A stretch of 64,000 bases of DNA, taken from contig QVOM02000034.1 of the NCBI GenBank assembly GCA_003586115.2, forward strand, positions 128,623,936 through 128,687,935. Reading direction: 5' to 3'. The stretch comes from Salvator merianae (Eukaryota > Chordata > Lepidosauria > Squamata > Teiidae). Below are positions 1-9,775 of the stretch, in pieces (positions within the stretch are counted from its first letter, which is position 1; every line of letters starts with the position of its first letter). The position numbers and the translations under genes are program-made. Under the pieces are notes generated by a model, which did no database searches, was not told the DNA's origin, and was given only the letters and a program-made list of their open reading frames with translations.

Positions 1-438
1 GTAACTGCAAGTCTGTGCAAGGTGGATGCTCTGATTGTTAGCCTGGCTTTGATCTCCTTGAATTGCTGTTCCATCAGCACTGGATCTAAACACTGTTCGA
101 TGAGAAGAAAATGAGGTGTTCTATTGGAGCTCTGTCCTGCTTCTGTCACCACTGCAGTGCTCTGAACCATCACTAGTTAAGGATAAACCAGGCAAGAGGA
201 ATGGGCAATGGTAAATGTTTGAACCTCAGTGCATCCAAGAACTCAGTGCGTCCTGAATCAGCCTAAACAGGCAAAGTAAATGCTTAAGACAGCTAAAATT
301 TATTGCTATCCCCTTTTTGAAGAAATGTGCATATCAGTAGTTAAGAAAATTACACAATGAATGGTGATCTCAGTCTGCAATCAAGTTTAGATAGCCCTCC
401 AAATGTCACTGTCATTTTGGAGGCCAGGGAAATATTTA
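1..438 (-). other. NPL intron after the first coding exon (inferred)
   Basis: This stretch lies downstream of the donor at 439 on the minus strand. I see no second exon and no recognisable repeat. It is called intron only from its position. Confidence 0.6.
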
Positions 439-439
439 C

Positions 440-511
440 CCATCCTGAGTCATCGGAGTGATAGTAGCAGCCACAAGGCCTCGCAGTTTCCTCTGAGGCG
501 CCATGGAACAC
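440..511 (-). CDS. NPL: N-acetylneuraminate lyase, first coding exon (partial gene)
   Basis: NPL cleaves free sialic acid to N-acetylmannosamine and pyruvate in the cytosol. The minus strand reads an ATG at 504-502 followed by MAPQRKLRGLVAATITPMTQ, then Asp and a split Gly codon. GLVAATITPMT is the first beta strand of the lyase TIM barrel and closely matches vertebrate NPL starts. A splice acceptor (TTTCATCCCAG) ends at 512, leaving seven untranslated bases before the ATG. A donor (GATGG then GTAAAT) begins at 439, so the exon leaves in phase 2. The upstream in-frame extension of the ORF (to 669) is intron, not protein. Later exons would lie left of position 1. Only 22 residues are visible, so the call rests on this motif plus correct splice sites at both ends. 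Confidence 0.85.
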
Positions 512-1829
512 CTGGGATGAAATAAAAACAGAAGGTCGGTGCGTAGGGAGAAACGTGGTTCAAACAGCGAAATAAGTAAGTGTTGGGTAACTTCAATTAA
601 TATCAAAGTTGTACAAGTCCAGGCCAAACACACTTTTTGTGTTCTTAAAAAAATGCTATGTTTAGGCATTCATTCATCAGCGCTAACTACAAGCTGCAAG
701 TAAGCAGGAACAATTTGCATTGACAATCAGTCCCCTCACCCTTAACAGCTTCAATATGTAACCCATCCTTCTTGTTGCCTTTGTAGATTATTAGTTGCTT
801 AAATTAGTACATTTTAATTAAGGAATTCACTTCCACAAAAATGTGGAAGTGGTTACCAGCTGAGAGGAAATAGTAGAAGAAATTTGGCATCACAATGTTG
901 TTCCGGAAGAATCCAATTGGCCACTATTTGAAATTTGGCATCACAATGTTGTTCCGGAAGAATCCAATTGGCCACTATTTGAAAGTGGTTTCTGGAACAG
1001 ATCTAGTAGGCTTCTCGCATTTGAAGACAAGGAAGGCAATCTCTATACTAGTTCCAGAAGAATTCTTTCCTGCTTAGGATAAATAGATACAAAGTACAAG
1101 ACATGCCTTAGGCTAAACCTGTACTATTAACGATTGATGATCCACAGACTGGGACTTTAGGACAGTGAGAGTAGGGTTAGACATCTATAGAAGCCTTTTT
1201 TATCTTTTTGATTTATTTCACTCCATTATACACTGAAACACAGTTCAGAAAGATGGAAGTGAGGCTTCTTAACCTCACCCAACCTCCTTCAAAGCTATAA
1301 TGTTACCTTTAACCATGTGCTGTATTTACGTGCTCTCTAGGAAATCATCATTATTACTGAGTTGTAAGGAGAAATCAAATTAATTTAACGAAAAGTATCA
1401 TCTGGCAAACTCCTGAAGATTATAGCAGGTACATGGCCCTGAAAATGTGTGCACATTAAGCAACACCACATCTGAACAACCTCTGCAAAGACCTCTTTGA
1501 AATCACCCTCAAGGTTACACAGTACCCCACAGATGGATTTTCATCACATCCTTTACCAGTAATATATTTTTTCCCTTCTTCCCTTTTTTTCCAATACAAA
1601 ACACTCTGTAGCATAGTACAGGCATGTTGCTCAAAGAAGAGTTTGATGAGAGATACCCTATCACTGTAAGGTCTCTTGATTTTCGCTCATCCAGTTCTAA
1701 TAATGGGGTTTATGTTATGAGTGTATTTCACAGGCATGCATCCTCGCTGGAATTGCAAGCAATACCCTAACGGCCAGCATTTTCGCATTTTGAGCAAAAG
1801 CTTCTTTCCCACAGTCTTGAAGAAATATG
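512..1829 (-). other. Probable NPL 5' UTR intron, no gene seen
   Basis: This stretch lies between the proposed leader exon and the first coding exon on the minus strand. Apart from the tandem duplication at 879-980 and the foldback element at 1830-2040, I see nothing recognisable. Confidence 0.4.
879..980. repeat. Exact 51-bp tandem duplication
   Basis: Two adjacent identical copies (879-929 and 930-980), each starting GAAATTTGGCATCACAATG. The short ORF spanning them is open only because 51 is a multiple of three. It looks like a recent slippage or duplication inside the presumed NPL intron. Confidence 0.95.
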
Positions 1830-2040
1830 AAAATACTTCTGCGTTCGCACCTAAGTTATAATGGAGCTTCAATCCACCTTCAGAATGAGAGAACACATCA
1901 GCAACGTGACTTGTCATTTTCTTTCCGCATTTCTGAGTACGAGCAAGCCAAAATTAAACAGCTTGTTACTTTGCGAATGTGTTATCTCACTCTGAATGTG
2001 GACTGAAGCTGGAATAAAATTTTGGTGTGAATGCAGTACC
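1830..2040. mobile_element. Foldback DNA transposon (family C)
   Basis: Arms of at least 48 bp at 1865-1913 and 1959-2010 are imperfect inverted repeats (AGCTTCAATCCACCTTCAG against its reverse complement). Weaker pairing extends outward to about 1830 and 2040. A diverged relative lies at 7589-7736. It has no coding capacity. Exact ends and target duplication are not resolved. Confidence 0.6.
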
Positions 2041-2328
2041 GTGTGTTCTTGCCAGTTCTTCCTGAGCTAACTAAAGAATCCCTCTAACGTGCATTCAGCA
2101 TCATGCGCTTCTTACAATACAAAAAATAGGAAGAAACCCAGTCATTCTAACAAAGTTGTTCCGTAAATCAGATCGTGGCATAACAAATCCAACCATCCCT
2201 CAGCATACTACGCGATCCTTTAGGCACAGAGAAAGATTCGCCACCCATCCTCTTTTGCCAATAAATTTATATTCTCTAACTAGTTCTGCCTGTCGTTGGA
2301 TAACACGATCGATCCAACTGCCTCTTAC

Positions 2329-2370
2329 CAGCTGAGTTGAGAGACTTTCTGCTCCCTTCAGATCGGCTCT
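2329..2370 (-). other. NPL: Candidate non-coding first exon of NPL
   Basis: On the minus strand a strong donor (CAGCTG then GTAAGAGG) begins at 2328. About 60-70 bases upstream is an AT-rich TATA-like run (GTGATTAAAAAAAGC, near 2390-2402). A start site near 2370 would give a short leader exon that splices to the acceptor at 512. The right boundary is a guess. Evidence is positional plus the donor; no transcript data are available. Confidence 0.35.
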
Positions 2371-2400
2371 CCCCCTGCAGTAACTTGCTTTTTTTAATCA

Positions 2401-2432
2401 CTGAGCATGCTCAACAATCTGAGCATGCTCAG
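2401..2432. promoter_or_regulatory. Two perfect p53-type half-sites, 8 bp apart
   Basis: GAGCATGCTC occurs at 2403-2412 and again at 2421-2430. Each fits the p53-family half-site RRRCWWGYYY with the preferred CATG-type core, and the 8-bp spacer is within the range p53 tolerates. Each half-site sits in a longer palindrome. The pair lies just upstream of the proposed NPL first exon. Binding is inferred from consensus only. Confidence 0.4.
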
Positions 2433-2555
2433 AAGCAACATATGACTCCACAGTGCCCTGAAATCGGAAAGTGTGGAGTTAATGCGAACTTAGCAGAATA
2501 GATTTAGGAGAAGAAGGATAGTGAACCTGTGTAAAATATATCCTTTATTAAAGAC

Positions 2556-2747
2556 TTGTGCCTACCCCCATCCGTCACCCGGCAACTTAATTGCTCTTGT
2601 TTGCAGCGGCAGCAGAAGGACGAATCCTACGACGTCCTTACTATGCTATTACAGTTTGCCCATCTCTACTTCTCTGGCATCCTCCACAAACTGCACATCA
2701 AACTGCCAGTTGACATCTTTTCCTACTTTATTGCTGATTCTCCTTAA
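2556..2747 (+). other. Possible orphan terminal exon or pseudogene fragment, unrecognised
   Basis: A good acceptor (TTGCTCTTGTTTGCAG) ends at 2606. The open frame that follows gives 46 residues beginning RQQKDESYDVLTMLLQFAHL and stops at 2745-2747. It is rich in hydrophobic residues (FAHLYFSG, KLPVDIFSYF) and reads like real coding sequence rather than random codons, but I do not recognise the family. A gene ending here would overlap NPL on the opposite strand, so a retrocopy scrap or chance ORF is as likely as a real exon. Confidence 0.25.
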
Positions 2748-2794
2748 CGAACACATTCATTAATAGTATAATGTTATGCATGATCCCCAGTATT

Positions 2795-2870
2795 TCCCCA
2801 GAAGAGGGGAACGGCAAACCACGTCTGTCTTTGTAAAGAAAGCTGCCTGGAGGCATGGAGTTTATATACT
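2795..2870 (+). repeat. tRNA-derived SINE tail fragment
   Basis: The sequence CCCCAGAAGAGGGGAACGGC and what follows (cleared-out CTGTCTTTGTAAAGAAAGCTGC) match the middle and tail of the SINE copies at 3075-3268 and 48310-48500. The tRNA-like head is missing. Confidence 0.5.
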
Positions 2871-3074
2871 TCCCGAAAACAGTTGCTCACTCCACGCCTG
2901 AACTAGCGCCCTCATTATCCTAAGCCATTATTCATGCTGACTGGGTTGTCGTCCAACAAAATCTGAAGTGCACCAGTCAGAAGATGGTGTTTTGCATAGG
3001 ATTGCAATCTTAAAACAAATAAAAGCAGTAAAAAGTATTGTTAAACGCAAATAGATTTTTTAAAAAATATTCGG

Positions 3075-3268
3075 TTGTTGTGGGGTACCACTGAGTCACA
3101 GCAGACTCATGGGTGACTGCATGGGCATCTCCATGGTCACCTCTATGCAGTTTTCTTGGCAGAGATACAGAAGTGGTTTGCCATTACCTACTTCTGGGGA
3201 GAGGCTGGAGATTGAACTGATGACCCTCTACTTTCCAGTTTGCTCCACCACTGAGCTAGTCCCCCCCA
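3075..3268 (-). repeat. tRNA-derived SINE
   Basis: The minus strand begins GGGACTAGCTCAGTGGTGGA (A-box region), followed by a B-box-like GTTCAATCTCC. The tail is the same as in the copy at 48310-48500 (AAGAAAACTGCATAGAGG, CCCATGCAGTCACCCATGAG). It resembles tRNA-derived SINEs widespread in squamates. Confidence 0.75.
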
Positions 3269-3345
3269 TTATTTATTTTATTCCATTTATTTATATACCA
3301 CCCTTAAGCCAGAAGACTATCAAAGTGGCTTACAATAGTCCCTGC
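3268..3345 (-). repeat. L2-type LINE 3' end fragment
   Basis: The reverse complement reads TTGTAAGCCACTTTGATAG, then GGGTGGTATATAAATAAAT. This is the typical L2-clade 3' tail ending in short A-rich repeats. It abuts the SINE at 3075-3268. Confidence 0.6.
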
Positions 3346-3451
3346 CATCAGGCTTACAATCTAATGAGATGAGATGCAGAAGGAAAAGGGCCTGAGAGAG
3401 AACAGGGGCACTCTGGCAGCAACAGCATCCTTACAATAGGTTAGACTTCTA

Positions 3452-4002
3452 GGACCTGTTCGCACTTACAACAGTTTAACAGTATAACTAGCACAGTTTG
3501 GGCCGGTAGGGTTCGGGTACGGAGAGAGGTCTTCGCACCTGTCAGCGCTGGAACACTCCGCAAGCCGACCAGTGCTGGACGCAGTGCGAATGGGAGCGTA
3601 CTAGTTCAGTAGCTGTGTTCGAACCTAGAGGGTCTGTGTTCGAACCTAGAGGGTCTGTGTTCGAACCTAGAGGGTCTGTGTTCGAACCTGCCACCAGGGT
3701 CCGGACCCCAAGGTCCGAACTGGGGTGTGAACCAGCAGACTGTGCCTGCACAGCCCCGCTGGCCCTGCCCCCCCGCCGCCATTTTGAACCCAGAAATGGT
3801 GCAAACACACCTTCCCTGATCCTCATCTGATCATGCAGATCGGGTTGGAGACTACAAATTAGTTGACCACAGCTGGTTGGATTCAGGTAAGCATCAGGTG
3901 GGCTTTGGTAGATCTCGGGTCAGTTGGGGCTGTTTGCAAGTGTGGATCCTGCATTCTAGCGTGCGTCCTGAAACGTACTACTTGCTAAGTGCAAACAGGC
4001 CC
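3452..4002. mobile_element. Non-autonomous DNA transposon, 551 bp, GC-rich (family H)
   Basis: The left end GGACCTGTTCGCACTTA and right end TAAGTGCAAACAGGCCC are inverted repeats, flanked by the 3-bp duplication CTA (3449-3451 and 4003-4005). The ends match the group found across this window. Inside are a 21-bp minisatellite and a YY1-like site on the minus strand (AAAATGGCGGC, 3785-3775). Two ORFs (94 and 71 aa) lie inside and are artefacts of the tandem repeat. The 3-bp duplications suggest a PIF/Harbinger-like transposase. Confidence 0.75.
3615..3690. repeat. 21-bp minisatellite, 3.6 copies
   Basis: Units at 3615-3635, 3636-3656 and 3657-3677 plus a partial copy. Each contains GTTCGAACC, which fits the TFIIIC B-box pattern GWTCRANNC. 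It lies inside the 551-bp element. Confidence 0.95.
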
Positions 4003-4920
4003 CTAATTTCCTTTTCTCCTTCATTTCCTACAGGCAGAATGGTTGTTGTACAGCCTATGTGGTGAAAGTTGGGAGGGAGCGGACAATGTTGGGAGCTTGA
4101 CTGAAGTTGAGGTCATCCAGTTTTCTTCTTTCTTCCTGCCTCCACAGGCAAGGACCCTCAGAAAGTGCAGGGAAAAGCAGAATGACATTGCTTTCCCAAA
4201 ATGTAGGCTGCCACACACTTGGTGTGGGCTCCTTCAACACTAGTCAGATTAGACTTCTTGGAACTTGCCGCATCTTCCCCATTTGTTTGTTTCTTTAGCA
4301 GCAAACACCCAGAAATTGAACTCAGTGTTGCGTCAGAGGAGCCCACCAGATGCCCAATCATCCAGGAACATGCTGGAACATTAAAGACAGTGTGAGAATT
4401 TTTGCCATATCTTTAATTTGATTTTTGGGAGAAATAGATTGGGAGCTTTCTGTCATAGCATTAGGGCTATTTTCTGGTCTTATCATGATGCCAACAGGTT
4501 GCTGACACTTTTAACAGGTTTGATAGCTTATAAGTAATTGTGGACTAGAGTCCACCTCATGAAATATAGCAAAGCAAGAAGCAGTGAAATATTCCAATTT
4601 GACTAGAAGAAGTCAAAAAAAGAAAAAGATCCTTTTTGAACCCAGTCAATTTGATTGAGCAATGCTTGCTCCCATATTTTTTGGATAGGCTCTTATAAAA
4701 ATTTCACAAGCCTTTATTCATGTTACCAAAATAACAATATGCCCCATGATTGCCTGTGACAATTGTATACAGTTGTATACAAGCAACATAATGTTTGCCC
4801 AGATGGTGTGTGATACTATGTAACTGATGCACTTTTAATGAAAGACTCCATTGCCCACGTGACAACCGTCCCATCTGTAGTATCTTTATTTAAATCTTTA
4901 ATCTCTGCATGCTATTTTTA
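4003..4920. other. No gene recognised
   Basis: Short overlapping ORFs occur on both strands around 4020-4360, but none has a recognisable motif. AT-rich sequence follows. Confidence 0.5.
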
Positions 4921-4929
4921 TTCTTCTAA

Positions 4930-5500
4930 AGTACTCAGAGTGGTTTGTTTCAATCAATCAATAGATCTTATTACAGTACTTAGACAAAACAAGATGGAAA
5001 TTAAAATAATACAATCATATAACAAAATGATACGATCATATAATTCACTCAGGCCTATCTAAACAGCTGTCATTTCTTCTCTCTCCTTACCACTGCCAAA
5101 AATTTTGCAACAGCTAAAGTAGTTTTGGAGTTACAGTCTGAGAGGAGAAACTTAAATATAACAGGCTCCTTATTGTGGGTTTTCATTAAAAGAGGGCATA
5201 ATAAATCATCTTGAACTCTGTTACAGTAGGGGCATCTCAGACTTATATGCCCCAGGGTCTCAATTTGTCACTTATTACATGTACATAATCTATCATCTAT
5301 AGGGGTTCTTTTCAGCCAACCTTCCAGCAATTTTGAAAGAAATGTATTCAGTCTGGCATAAGAGAAAGCAACACAAGTATTTTTGGGTGTGTTAAACTTC
5401 TTAAATAAGATGAGCACTGAAAAGGATTTAGAAACTGGAGTCCAAAGATGAACAAGCATACATCTAGAAAAGGAAATGCTCAACACGCACATTTCAAGTC
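4930..5500 (-). repeat. LINE fragment, end of ORF2, possibly R4-like
   Basis: The minus strand encodes a decayed reverse-transcriptase C terminus: YARLNTFLSKLLEGW, then RTPIDDRLCTCNK, then after a disruption a segment with a GH and downstream CP. The C-x-C...H...C pattern is a zinc knuckle seen at the ends of R2/R4-type and related LINE proteins. After it comes an AT-rich 3' region. Several stops and shifts show an old copy. The clade is uncertain. Confidence 0.45.
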
Positions 5501-5698
5501 TGCTGTTTTAAAAACACTTTTAACTCAAAATATGGAAAACTTTGCTGGTGTTTATTACCTTTCCTTTCCTTTAGGTGCTCAAGATTTATGCAAATTTATT
5601 AAAGAAAATAAAATGGCACAGTCTAGACATGGGGAGAGTTTCGCTGCTTGAAACTTTGATATTGCGAGCATCAACCCATGGAGACAATGGACCTTTCT

Positions 5699-5879
5699 GC
5701 ACTTGGCTTTATTCCGGATTATATCCCAGAATAGGGACCTGCTGTCCACATGTTAGTACAGATTACAGCAGGCCCCAAGTGGGGGCCTGCCATAGTTCAT
5801 ACTAGCATGCAGATGACAGGTCCCTATTCCAGGATATAATCTGGAATAAGGCCAAGTGCAGAAAGGGCCACTGACTCTA
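5699..5879. mobile_element. 180-bp foldback MITE, copy 1
   Basis: About 70-bp inverted repeats beginning GGACCTTTCTGCACTTGGC. Two more copies lie at 7085-7264 and 32531-32710. Flanks here (AAT and ACT) do not match perfectly. Confidence 0.85.
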
Positions 5880-6458
5880 TTTTGTATAGCAATCAGGAGC
5901 GCAGGAGACGCCCTAACCACGGGAAGATGGTAACTATCCTTCTAGCAAATTATTGATGTTGTTGTGTTATTTATGAAGAAAAATAAGAAATCTGTATGTT
6001 CCCTATGGCTAAGCCATGAGAGCCACAATTATTTATGGCCCAGAAAACTATGCAAGATATAAATCTGACACTAGAGGGCACCAGTTCTACAGAAAAACAA
6101 AGAAAAAGTAGGCTGGCCAGAGGCTGAAGATTAGATTATTAATAACTGTGCTTAGGAGTGCCTCCAGAATACATGGAGAAAGACAGATATAAAGGGGAAG
6201 CCAGCTTTCACCCACACTGTGGCATCTTCTGCAGGGCTTCCCGTGGCACTTTTCTGGTAAAGTCATTTTGCTAGTGCTGCAAGGGACTTCTGAGAGTTCG
6301 TAGCACATCCACCCCATTTCTCTCTCTCTCTGTTTTTTGCAGAAGTGCCTTGCAATGCATGCCAATTGCTGGTAAGTCAAAACTTGCTGGATAGTAAAAA
6401 CAACGTTGGATATCCAGCACTATTTTTACTGCCAAATTAAGCAGCCAATGGACTTTAA
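5880..6458. other. No gene recognised
   Basis: Two minus-strand ORFs (97 and 83 aa) overlap here without any known motif. Nothing else stands out. Confidence 0.5.
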
Positions 6459-6952
6459 GGGTGTTTTGAACTTTCCATGCTAGAATGGAATAATTATCCC
6501 ATTCTAATGTGGAATGGACCAAACAGCGCAGACTGTCTACACTGTGAGGCCCTAGACGTGAATACTACCAGGATACCAGCATTGTGAATGCTGGTATCCT
6601 GCTCCTGATCTTCACCAGGACAGCTGTCAGGAAGTGTCTGGCTGCTGCCATGGCAACTGCCAGTGCCATGGAGTACGCAGGCACACACAGGCGCGATCGC
6701 ACAATTGTGCAGGTGCAGCCACTGCACGGTGCATGGCTGTGCATTCATACCCAGAAGTGGGTGTGAATGCACTTGATGGGGAGCAGGATAACTGCTCCCG
6801 GTCAAGCTCTGGAGTATAATTTAGTGCTCCACAGCAGGCCATGATCGGGAGCAGCTATAGACTGCTCCTGGTCACGTGGGCCTCTGCAAATTGCAGAGAC
6901 GCTTTGCTGGTGAGCATCCCTGATGCTCACTAGCTTAAAGTGGAAAAGGCCC
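6459..6952. mobile_element. Family H DNA transposon, about 494 bp
   Basis: The interior matches the copies at 9374, 9947 and 32850: a CTGCTGCCATGGCAACTG block, CCAGAAGTGGGTGTGAATGC, CAGGAGCAG-type blocks, and a right end AAAGTGGAAAAGGCCC. The left end (GGGTGTTTTGAAC) is diverged. The several short ORFs inside are spurious. Confidence 0.65.
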
Positions 6953-7084
6953 ACACTGCCCTGCCAAAGTATTGGGGTTGTCTGGTGATCCATCCATGAT
7001 GCCATCAAGTGGCTGGTTGAATTTCTGCCATGTCTGGCAGCTCCCTAACATACACAGGACTAGGATGGGACAAATGGTGATTCT

Positions 7085-7264
7085 GGCCCTTTCTGCACTT
7101 GACCTTATTCCAGATTATATCTTGGAATAGGGATCTGCTCTTTGCATGCTAGTACAAACTTTGGTGGGCCCCACTTGGGGCCTGCTATAATCTGCACTAG
7201 CGTGTGGATAACAGGTCCCTGTTCTGGGATATAGTCCAGAATAAAGCCAAGTGCAGAAATGGCC
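7085..7264. mobile_element. 180-bp foldback MITE, copy 2
   Basis: Begins GGCCCTTTCTGCACTTGACC and ends with the inverted counterpart. It is flanked by TCT on both sides (7082-7084 and 7265-7267), a 3-bp target duplication. Confidence 0.9.
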
Positions 7265-7516
7265 TCTGATGGAGAAATGATGGGTCAGCAAGTGATAACC
7301 CCTTTTTATTAGGGATGTCACCTTGTTGGTTTTATTTTTCATCTGACCTTTATGCATTAACTGCCAGCCAGCACATCAAAAGAATGCAAAGAAAACTAAA
7401 AATTAGTAATGCCACATGCTCCCTACAAGCGACCTGTACTCTGTTTACTCAAGGAACATCAAGACCTCTACCAGAATTTACAGTGAATATGTACGTTAAG
7501 CTCCATCTACATCTAA

Positions 7517-7588
7517 GGGCCTTTTTGCGCTTTCCACTGCAGAATGTTCACAAGTGAACATTCCATTGTGAAAAGTGTGAACAGGCCC
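7517..7588. mobile_element. 72-bp hairpin MITE of family H
   Basis: Begins GGGCCTTTTTGCGCTTTCCA and ends GTGTGAACAGGCCC, with a near-palindromic centre (GAATGTTCACAAGTGAACATTC). Flanks are TAA and TTA, so the duplication is imperfect or one base has changed. It is the shortest member seen. Confidence 0.7.
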
Positions 7589-7736
7589 TTAGTTTTAATC
7601 CATCTTTAATCCACCTTCAGAAATAGCACACATCAGTAAAGTGACTAGTCATTTTTCTTTCCACACTATTTAACCAAAAGGTGAATTTTCTGAGTTAGAG
7701 AATTCTGAAAGAAAACAGCTTGTCACTTTGCTGATG
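7589..7736. mobile_element. Foldback element (family C), interrupted by a hAT element
   Basis: AATCCACCTTCAGAAATAGC and the later ACAGCTTGTCACTTTGCTGA match the element at 1830-2040. It is broken at 7736 by the hAT insertion, and a few diverged bases of the right arm may continue after 8075. Confidence 0.5.
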
Positions 7737-8067
7737 CAGTGGTGTAGCTACATGATCCGCCGCCCGGGGCGGACCAAACGGCGGAAGCCGAGCAGGACGC
7801 CCCGCCCTGCAGGACGCCCCGCCGCCCCGCCCTGCAGGACGCCCCGCCCTGCAGCTGCCTACTCGCTGTGATGATGGCCGCGCGCGCGCACGCCAGCAGG
7901 CACGGCGAGCGAGCGGCGGGCGGGGCGAGCGAGGTGAGCGAGCGTACCGGTAAGCCGACTAAAGGCAAACCGGACGCAGGGCGGGCGGGAGGGCCCAAGT
8001 CAAAGGCGGGCGCCGCCCCCAACAAGGCGCCACCCAGTGCGCACCGCCACCCCTTGCTACGCCAGTG
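7737..8067. mobile_element. hAT non-autonomous transposon, 331 bp, very CpG-rich
   Basis: Ends are CAGTGGTGTAGC and GCTACGCCAGTG, a hAT-type inverted repeat. It is flanked by the 8-bp duplication TGCTGATG (7729-7736 and 8068-8075), the signature of hAT transposition. The interior is dense in CpG and has repeated CAGGACGCCCCGCC units at 7794-7852. The ORFs of 139 and 118 aa that cross it are by-products of its GC content. It has no transposase. Confidence 0.9.
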
Positions 8068-8545
8068 TGCTGATGAGTTCCCTTTCCACCCTCCTGGAAC
8101 AAGCAACCCATGCCATGCTGAGACAGGTTGCTGCTGGAGCAAAACAGAGCCATCCTCATTTGGATCTGTTCTTCCCCAGATCTGTCCTCAGAGGCAACAC
8201 AGAGACTGCAAAGGCTGGGAATAAAATTATAAACATCAACTGCCCACATATGATGTGGCTTTCTCTTGAAGGAGAGGACAGGGAAAATAATATGGAGAGA
8301 GGATATCTCACTTATTAAAAAGTGCAAATCTAACCCATCTATGTGTAACTGCACCCTAGTTCATCACAACAGTCATCAGGGCAAGCAGACATTTTTGTAC
8401 ACCAAGAACTAGTACATTTTCTTTGCCGATTGATTCATAGACTTCGGGCAAGTTCATGGATTCATGGACTCATCATCTAATAAGTCACCAAAAGAACATG
8501 AAGTACCCACCAACAACCCTTAATAGTTCCAGTGCTAAGGACAGA

Positions 8546-8687
8546 GGGCCTTTCTGCACTTTCTACCTTAGAATGGGATTATTATAGTCCAGCTGCTCCT
8601 GGTACAGCTGTGAAGCACTCCACAGCTATATCAGGAGCAGCTGGACTATAATTATCCCATTCTAAGGTAGAAAGTGTGAAAAGGCCC
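8546..8687. mobile_element. 142-bp near-perfect hairpin MITE of family H
   Basis: Begins GGGCCTTTCTGCACTTTC and ends GAAAGTGTGAAAAGGCCC. The arms pair over more than 60 bases with a very small loop around 8610-8625. Flanked by AGA on both sides (8543-8545 and 8688-8690). Confidence 0.9.
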
Positions 8688-8699
8688 AGAGCTAAAACA

Positions 8700-9373
8700 C
8701 TTTCAAATCTCTCTGGAAAGCCATCGCTGAAGAAGGAGATTATCCTGGTCCTGAAATCATAGGTAAAACAAAAGTTTAATATTCAGTAGCCTTCCATTCC
8801 AAGTCCCAGTAACTGAAAGCACAAGAATTTTTATTCTGTTATTCATTATGGCGACTCACACCCAAGCCCCGTAGGGATGAAGCCTCACTTTGTCTTGTGT
8901 ACGATTTTCCATGCATGAGCAAATATATGTGCATGTTTGTGAGTGAGGTTTGATCTGCAAGAGAGCTCTTTGTAAAATAACTCTTTATTGTGCATAAGAT
9001 TATATTCTGCCAAGGTGGCACAAATCCTAAGGATTGTGAATAGTGAGAGAGCCGAAAGCAGCTTTTTCTTCCCCCACCCCTAAAAAGCTTGGATTAGCAC
9101 TTTCCAGCATGGACTGCGTTCTGCCTTGCAGATACACAAAAGTCACAAGTTCAAAACTCTGTGACTTTCAAGGAATGACAGTGCACCGAGAGAGTGTAGG
9201 TGTAGATGTGAATATCTTCAATGGGCTGCACCACTTTGGCTGTATCTGTGTGTATCTGAATGCTGACCTGTAGCACCCTAAAATGCTCATCACATACATA
9301 CTTATTAGTTGTATTCTTCCGTTTTACAATTTTATCTATTATATTCTAATAGTAAGCTGCCCTGAGACTATTA
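8700..9373. other. No gene recognised
   Basis: Short ORFs on both strands have no recognisable motif, and I see no repeat with defined ends. Confidence 0.5.
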
Positions 9374-9775
9374 GGCACTGTCTGCACTGTCTAATTACTT
9401 ACCTGAAGCAGGCTACCGGCGTTTGTGGTGCAAATGCTTGTAGCCTTACCCAATTCTCACCATGGCAGTGACTGGGAAGCGTCCAGTTGCTGCCATGGTG
9501 ACCGGCAGGTCTGTGCAGCACACCAGCACAAGCCGGCGGAATCAGTCCATCACCCTGGCCTGGATATTGCAATGCCAGGTAAGTGCGAATGCACCTTACC
9601 GGGAGGTGACTATCACCTCCAGGTAAGGTTGTGGAGCACTAATTAGTGTTCCACAGGTAGTAGTGATTGGGAGTGGCTGTAGCCTGCTCCTGGCTGCTTG
9701 GGCCTCCACAAGGTGCGGAGACATTTGACTAGGAAGCGTTCTTGATGCTTGCTAGCAGCAAGTGCGAACAGATCC
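9374..9775. mobile_element. Family H DNA transposon, about 400 bp
   Basis: The interior aligns with the 6459 and 60-kb copies (CATGGCAGTGACTGGGAAGC, AGTGTTCCACAGG, GGGAGTGGCTGTAGC). The right end reads AAGTGCGAACAGATCC. The left flank is TTA. Confidence 0.6.

Noticed and set aside
3542..3830. Repetitive proteins with GSNTDPL or EPRGSVF repeats
   Set aside because: They are simply the 21-bp minisatellite read in frame, inside a MITE.
7723..8224. Long ORFs on both strands (139 and 118 aa)
   Set aside because: They cross a CpG-rich hAT element with exact target duplications. Composition is Ala/Pro/Gly/Arg-rich on both strands, typical of GC-rich non-coding DNA.
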